Of a stretch of 47,345 bases of DNA, positions 45,325-47,345 are shown piece after piece. Source of the DNA: Pontibacter silvestris (GTDB taxonomy: Bacteria > Bacteroidota > Bacteroidia > Cytophagales > Hymenobacteraceae); NCBI RefSeq assembly GCF_020907275.1, contig NZ_JAJJWI010000026.1:1-47345 (forward strand), read 5' to 3'. The translations under genes and the position numbers were made by a program. Under the pieces are notes generated by a model. That model did not search any database. It was not told the origin of the DNA and worked only from the letters and a program-made list of their open reading frames with translations. Position 1 is the first letter of the stretch. Each line of letters starts with the position of its first letter.

Positions 45325-45580
45325 CAGGAGAGCAGGTGCTGAAAGTAGGAGCGGTAATACACGACAACTGCTGCTGATAATAGTTCCTTAAGTTGCGGTA
45401 ACACGTGAAGTGGAACAGGATCACAATGGGGCCGTTACCTCGCTTAGCAAAGAGCAAATCCTTCTCCCATTCAGCTTGAACCCTTTCCAGAAATCGTGTA
45501 CTTGGCAAAAGTTCTCTATGATTTTTATAGCTTTGCTTGTTTAAGGTTCGCTTCCGCCTCCTCTTACTCGCTTATTCTTG
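45325..45580 (+). repeat. Dispersed repeat, copy B (long)
   Basis: Full-length copy of the repeat seen in short form at 44561-44657; the two flank the small lipoprotein gene as direct repeats. Between the shared end blocks it has about 160 extra bases that hold an unrecognised minus-strand frame (45275-45508, with EWEKDLLFAKRGNGP). Its right end overlaps the last codons of the minus-strand membrane-protein gene. It accounts for most of the 45270-45571 intergenic stretch. The shape, long copy plus internally deleted copy, is like a mobile element and its short derivative. Confidence 0.65.
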
Positions 45581-45997
45581 TTCAGAATCCACTTTTTCCA
45601 GCTTCGCTTTGTGTACCTGTTGATAGATAATGCTTAAAAAGCAAAATAGGTATAGCAAACCAAGCTGTAAATACAAACTCCAATCCATTCTCATAGTGCC
45701 TGACCATTTGTAAAGAGTGAGGCAAGGCTCTACTATGTTGAAGAAAATTAGCCACTTCCTTAGCGCCTCACTTTCTAAAGATGTCCTCTGAATAAAGCGG
45801 AAAAATACCCCAGGCAATATTACACTTCCAGCAATTGTAATACTCCAGAGCAAACTCAATGAATTCACACACTCAACCCCAAACAAGCTAATCAGTGATT
45901 GTAATCCTATTATTTCAATTGCCATGAATCTAGGTATAAACAAGCCAACCAGAGAAAACCAACCTGTTGTTTTTACAAATCCTACTTTATCTCTCAT
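45572..45997 (-). CDS. Small four-helix membrane protein, unrecognised
   Basis: A 141-residue protein with about four hydrophobic helices: FSLVGLFIPRFMAIEIIGL (about 14-32), LLWSITIAGSVILPGVFF (49-66), KWLIFFNIVEPCLTLY (81-96) and a C-terminal LQLGLLYLFCFLSIIYQQ (111-128), then a charged tail ending in KVDSEQE. It is AT-rich compared with the genes to the right. I do not recognise the family. Its last codons fall inside repeat copy B, so its C-terminus may have been altered by that element. Confidence 0.65.
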   Translation of the reverse strand: MRDKVGFVKTTGWFSLVGLFIPRFMAIEIIGLQSLISLFGVECVNSLSLLWSITIAGSVILPGVFFRFIQRTSLESEALRKWLIFFNIVEPCLTLYKWSGTMRMDWSLYLQLGLLYLFCFLSIIYQQVHKAKLEKVDSEQE

Positions 45998-46237
45998 GAT
46001 CGGCTAATTTGTAATCTTCAGTAGACATCTTCCTCATTAATAGAAATGTATAATATGCAATGACATAAAGAAGGGAGGTGCTGTACTTACTTACCTATGG
46101 CATGATTTAAGGGGGCTTGCTAAAAGTGCTTTCTGCTTAGTAGCAGGAGGAGATACAGGGGTTCGATTTTTCACAGGGATCTCTCTATTTTAGAGGCCAT
46201 TATTCTGTAGAAAAGCAAGAATGTATTTTCAGAACAG

Positions 46238-46624
46238 CTACCCTTTGCCAGGCCCGTCCATGTAGGGCTGCCAGTTGACGATCAACACCTTCTCCTCGGG
46301 CAGGAGCAGGTAGCCATAATCATAGCACAGGTGGTAAGTGTTTCCTTTCTGGGTGCGGTAGACCTGGGTCAGGTAGCGGAAGTCGAAGCCTGCCAGCTCC
46401 AGGTACTGTCGGGGGATGGTAGTCTTGCCCTGCGGGCTGAGCTGCCTTAAGATGCTGCGGTTCTTTCGGAGCGCGGCGTTGATGTGGAGAATCCTGCGCT
46501 CGTGCTGGTTTTGCTGCTTGACCGCGTTGTTGGCCAGGTGGCGGCAGGAATCAGAACAGTAGCGCTTATCGCTTCTGCCCACAATGGCTGTTCCGCACTG
46601 GATGCATGTTCTGGAGTGGCTCAT
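46238..46624 (-). CDS. Zinc-ribbon protein, conserved hypothetical
   Basis: A 128-residue protein with an N-terminal zinc ribbon: CIQCG (8-12) and YCSDSC (22-27), with GRSDKRYCSDSCRHLANN typical of a small family widespread in Bacteroidota. The middle NAALRKNRSILRQLSPQGKT and the end HLCYDYGYLLLPEEKVLIV also fit that family, whose function is unknown. DNA binding is plausible. The gene is more GC-rich than those to the left. Its ATG lies two bases from a 60-bp near-palindrome, and it diverges from a probable recombinase, so it could bind that element; this is inference. Confidence 0.75.
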   Translation of the reverse strand: MSHSRTCIQCGTAIVGRSDKRYCSDSCRHLANNAVKQQNQHERRILHINAALRKNRSILRQLSPQGKTTIPRQYLELAGFDFRYLTQVYRTQKGNTYHLCYDYGYLLLPEEKVLIVNWQPYMDGPGKG

Positions 46625-46625
46625 A

Positions 46626-46685
46626 CCTTAGCTGCGTTTATAAGCGCGTATATCCGTGTATACTCGCGTATAAACGCGGCTAAGG
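46626..46685. repeat. 60-bp near-palindrome of 10-bp phased units
   Basis: Arms 46626-46652 and 46659-46685 are inverted repeats matching at 24 of 27 positions around a six-base centre. Inside, four to five units run at exactly 10-bp spacing: GCGTTTATAA, GCGCGTATAT, CCGTGTATAC, TCGCGTATAA, ACGCGGCTAA (46634-46683). One unit per helical turn is the layout of an iteron-like or cooperative protein-binding site. It fills the space between two divergent genes. Confidence 0.85.
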
Positions 46686-46730
46686 CTTTGAAAGATTTTA
46701 CTTTTACAGGCAGTATCTTCCTTATTTGCC

Positions 46731-47345
46731 ATGGCTTATCTTCATCAACTACCTGTTTTGTTCTTAAATCCGCTGGAGCACGAGGGCAAAGCGTTTATCC
46801 GCATCTGGCACAAGCCGAACCCCTTTATCTCCAGGCGCTTGAAAGAAGCTACTTGGATCAAGTACAGCAAGACCTACAGGTGCTTTGTGATGCACCATAG
46901 CAATCAGCCTATCGAGATGATGCACCAGCACTTCCAGGGGCTGGCCAAAGTGGATACCCGCTATTTATATAAACCCAGGCGCCTGCGCCCAGCACAAGGA
47001 ACGGTCATTTTGCAGCAAGAAAGTGCTGCGTTAACCGAACCACTGGAAAAGGTGCCTGCACGGCCTGTGGTACGCCTGCAGCCCCTGGAGCACCAAGGCA
47101 AGGCCTATGTGCAACTAAGCTACCAATACAGTAAGGAGATCTACTCTTGCCTGAAGCAAAGCCAGGTGGCCCGTTGGCTTTCAGACATGCAGTGCTTTGT
47201 GATCAACACTGAAAGCAAGTCTATGCACTTGCTGCTCTCAGAACTGGAGCCTGTAGCACAGTTGTGGCTGGCGCAAACGATGCAAGTCAAGGACATGGCC
47301 CTGCAGGCCAGGCTTTGGGAACAAAGCTACCAGAAAGGCCAGGGC
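46731..47345 (+). CDS. N-terminal part of a probable tyrosine recombinase/integrase
   Basis: An open frame of 205 codons from ATG 46731, with no stop before the window edge, so it is 3'-incomplete. It has two copies of a roughly 70-residue module: LNPLEHEGKAFIRIWHKP..(F/W)IKYSKTYRCFVMHH (about 12-75) and LQPLEHQGKAYVQLSYQY..MQCFVINTESKSMHL (about 114-185). This pattern, h-(E/K)HxGKxxIxI, then (R/W)xKxxxxW.(T/S)..CFV, is what I know from N-terminal arm-like domains of Bacteroidota tyrosine recombinases. The core-binding and catalytic domains (R-H-R-Y) would lie beyond the window, so the call cannot be proved here. Composition is GC-rich compared with the region to the left. Confidence 0.6.
   Translation, partial: MAYLHQLPVLFLNPLEHEGKAFIRIWHKPNPFISRRLKEATWIKYSKTYRCFVMHHSNQPIEMMHQHFQGLAKVDTRYLYKPRRLRPAQGTVILQQESAALTEPLEKVPARPVVRLQPLEHQGKAYVQLSYQYSKEIYSCLKQSQVARWLSDMQCFVINTESKSMHLLLSELEPVAQLWLAQTMQVKDMALQARLWEQSYQKGQG

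Noticed and set aside
45293..45326. Possible terminator after the small lipoprotein gene (CTCGGG ... CGGGCTC)
   Set aside because: The two GC blocks are similar in the same direction, not complementary, so they form no stem.
45275..45508. 77-codon minus-strand frame inside repeat copy B
   Set aside because: Protein-like in places but lacks a start context and is missing from copy A; treated as part of the repeat.
46626..46685. CRISPR-like interpretation of the phased repeats
   Set aside because: Units are 10 bp with no spacers; a binding-site array fits better.
46484..46900. 138-codon plus-strand frame spanning the divergent promoter
   Set aside because: It overlaps both the zinc-ribbon gene and the recombinase start and crosses the palindrome; a chance frame.

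Overview
The window looks like chromosomal DNA of a member of the Bacteroidota, most likely an environmental Cytophagales/Hymenobacteraceae-type bacterium (Pontibacter-like; genus is inference only). The signs are a SusC/SusD pair, several TonB-dependent receptors with carboxypeptidase-like N-terminal domains, DUF4249 and DUF4374 lipoproteins, a PorP/SprF protein beside a protein with a type B type-IX-secretion sorting domain, and TAnnTTTG-type -7 boxes before some genes.

Region 1 (98-22573, all minus strand) is a glycan-utilisation locus. In transcription order it holds a ROK/NagC-type repressor, a NagB-like/PIG-L fusion protein, a ROK sugar kinase, a GH20 hexosaminidase with a C-terminal carbohydrate-binding-like domain, a FucP/NagP-type sugar symporter, a GH2 enzyme resembling mannosylglycoprotein endo-beta-mannosidase, SusC, SusD, a GH29 fucosidase, a second GH20 with a PA14 domain, and a GH92 alpha-mannosidase. 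Together these cover the linkages of eukaryotic N-glycans (alpha-Man, beta-GlcNAc, alpha-Fuc, Man-beta-GlcNAc), import of released sugars, and amino-sugar catabolism. No NagA-type deacetylase is present; the PIG-L domain of the fusion may fill that role.

Region 2 (23264-27856, plus) is a TonB receptor, a DUF4374 lipoprotein and an IroE-like esterase, a layout typical of iron-siderophore uptake. Region 3 (28018-31637, plus) is a small SpoIIAA/STAS-like protein and a multi-PAS histidine kinase whose last three PAS units are an exact 369-bp tandem repeat. Region 4 (32088-35288, minus) is a TonB receptor with its DUF4249 lipoprotein. Region 5 (35553-39194, minus) is a PorP/SprF protein and a large T9SS-sorted adhesin-like protein. 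Region 6 is a decayed IS1-family transposase (39302-39772), then full-length purL (39953-43636, plus) with a strong terminator.

Region 7 (43748-47345) is gene-poor and accessory in character. It has two copies of a dispersed repeat flanking a small lipoprotein gene, a small membrane protein, a zinc-ribbon protein, and the start of a probable tyrosine recombinase running off the window edge. The last two genes diverge from a 60-bp near-palindrome built of 10-bp phased GCGTATA-like units. That element and the NagB/PIG-L fusion lacking a key NagB aspartate are the most interesting items here.
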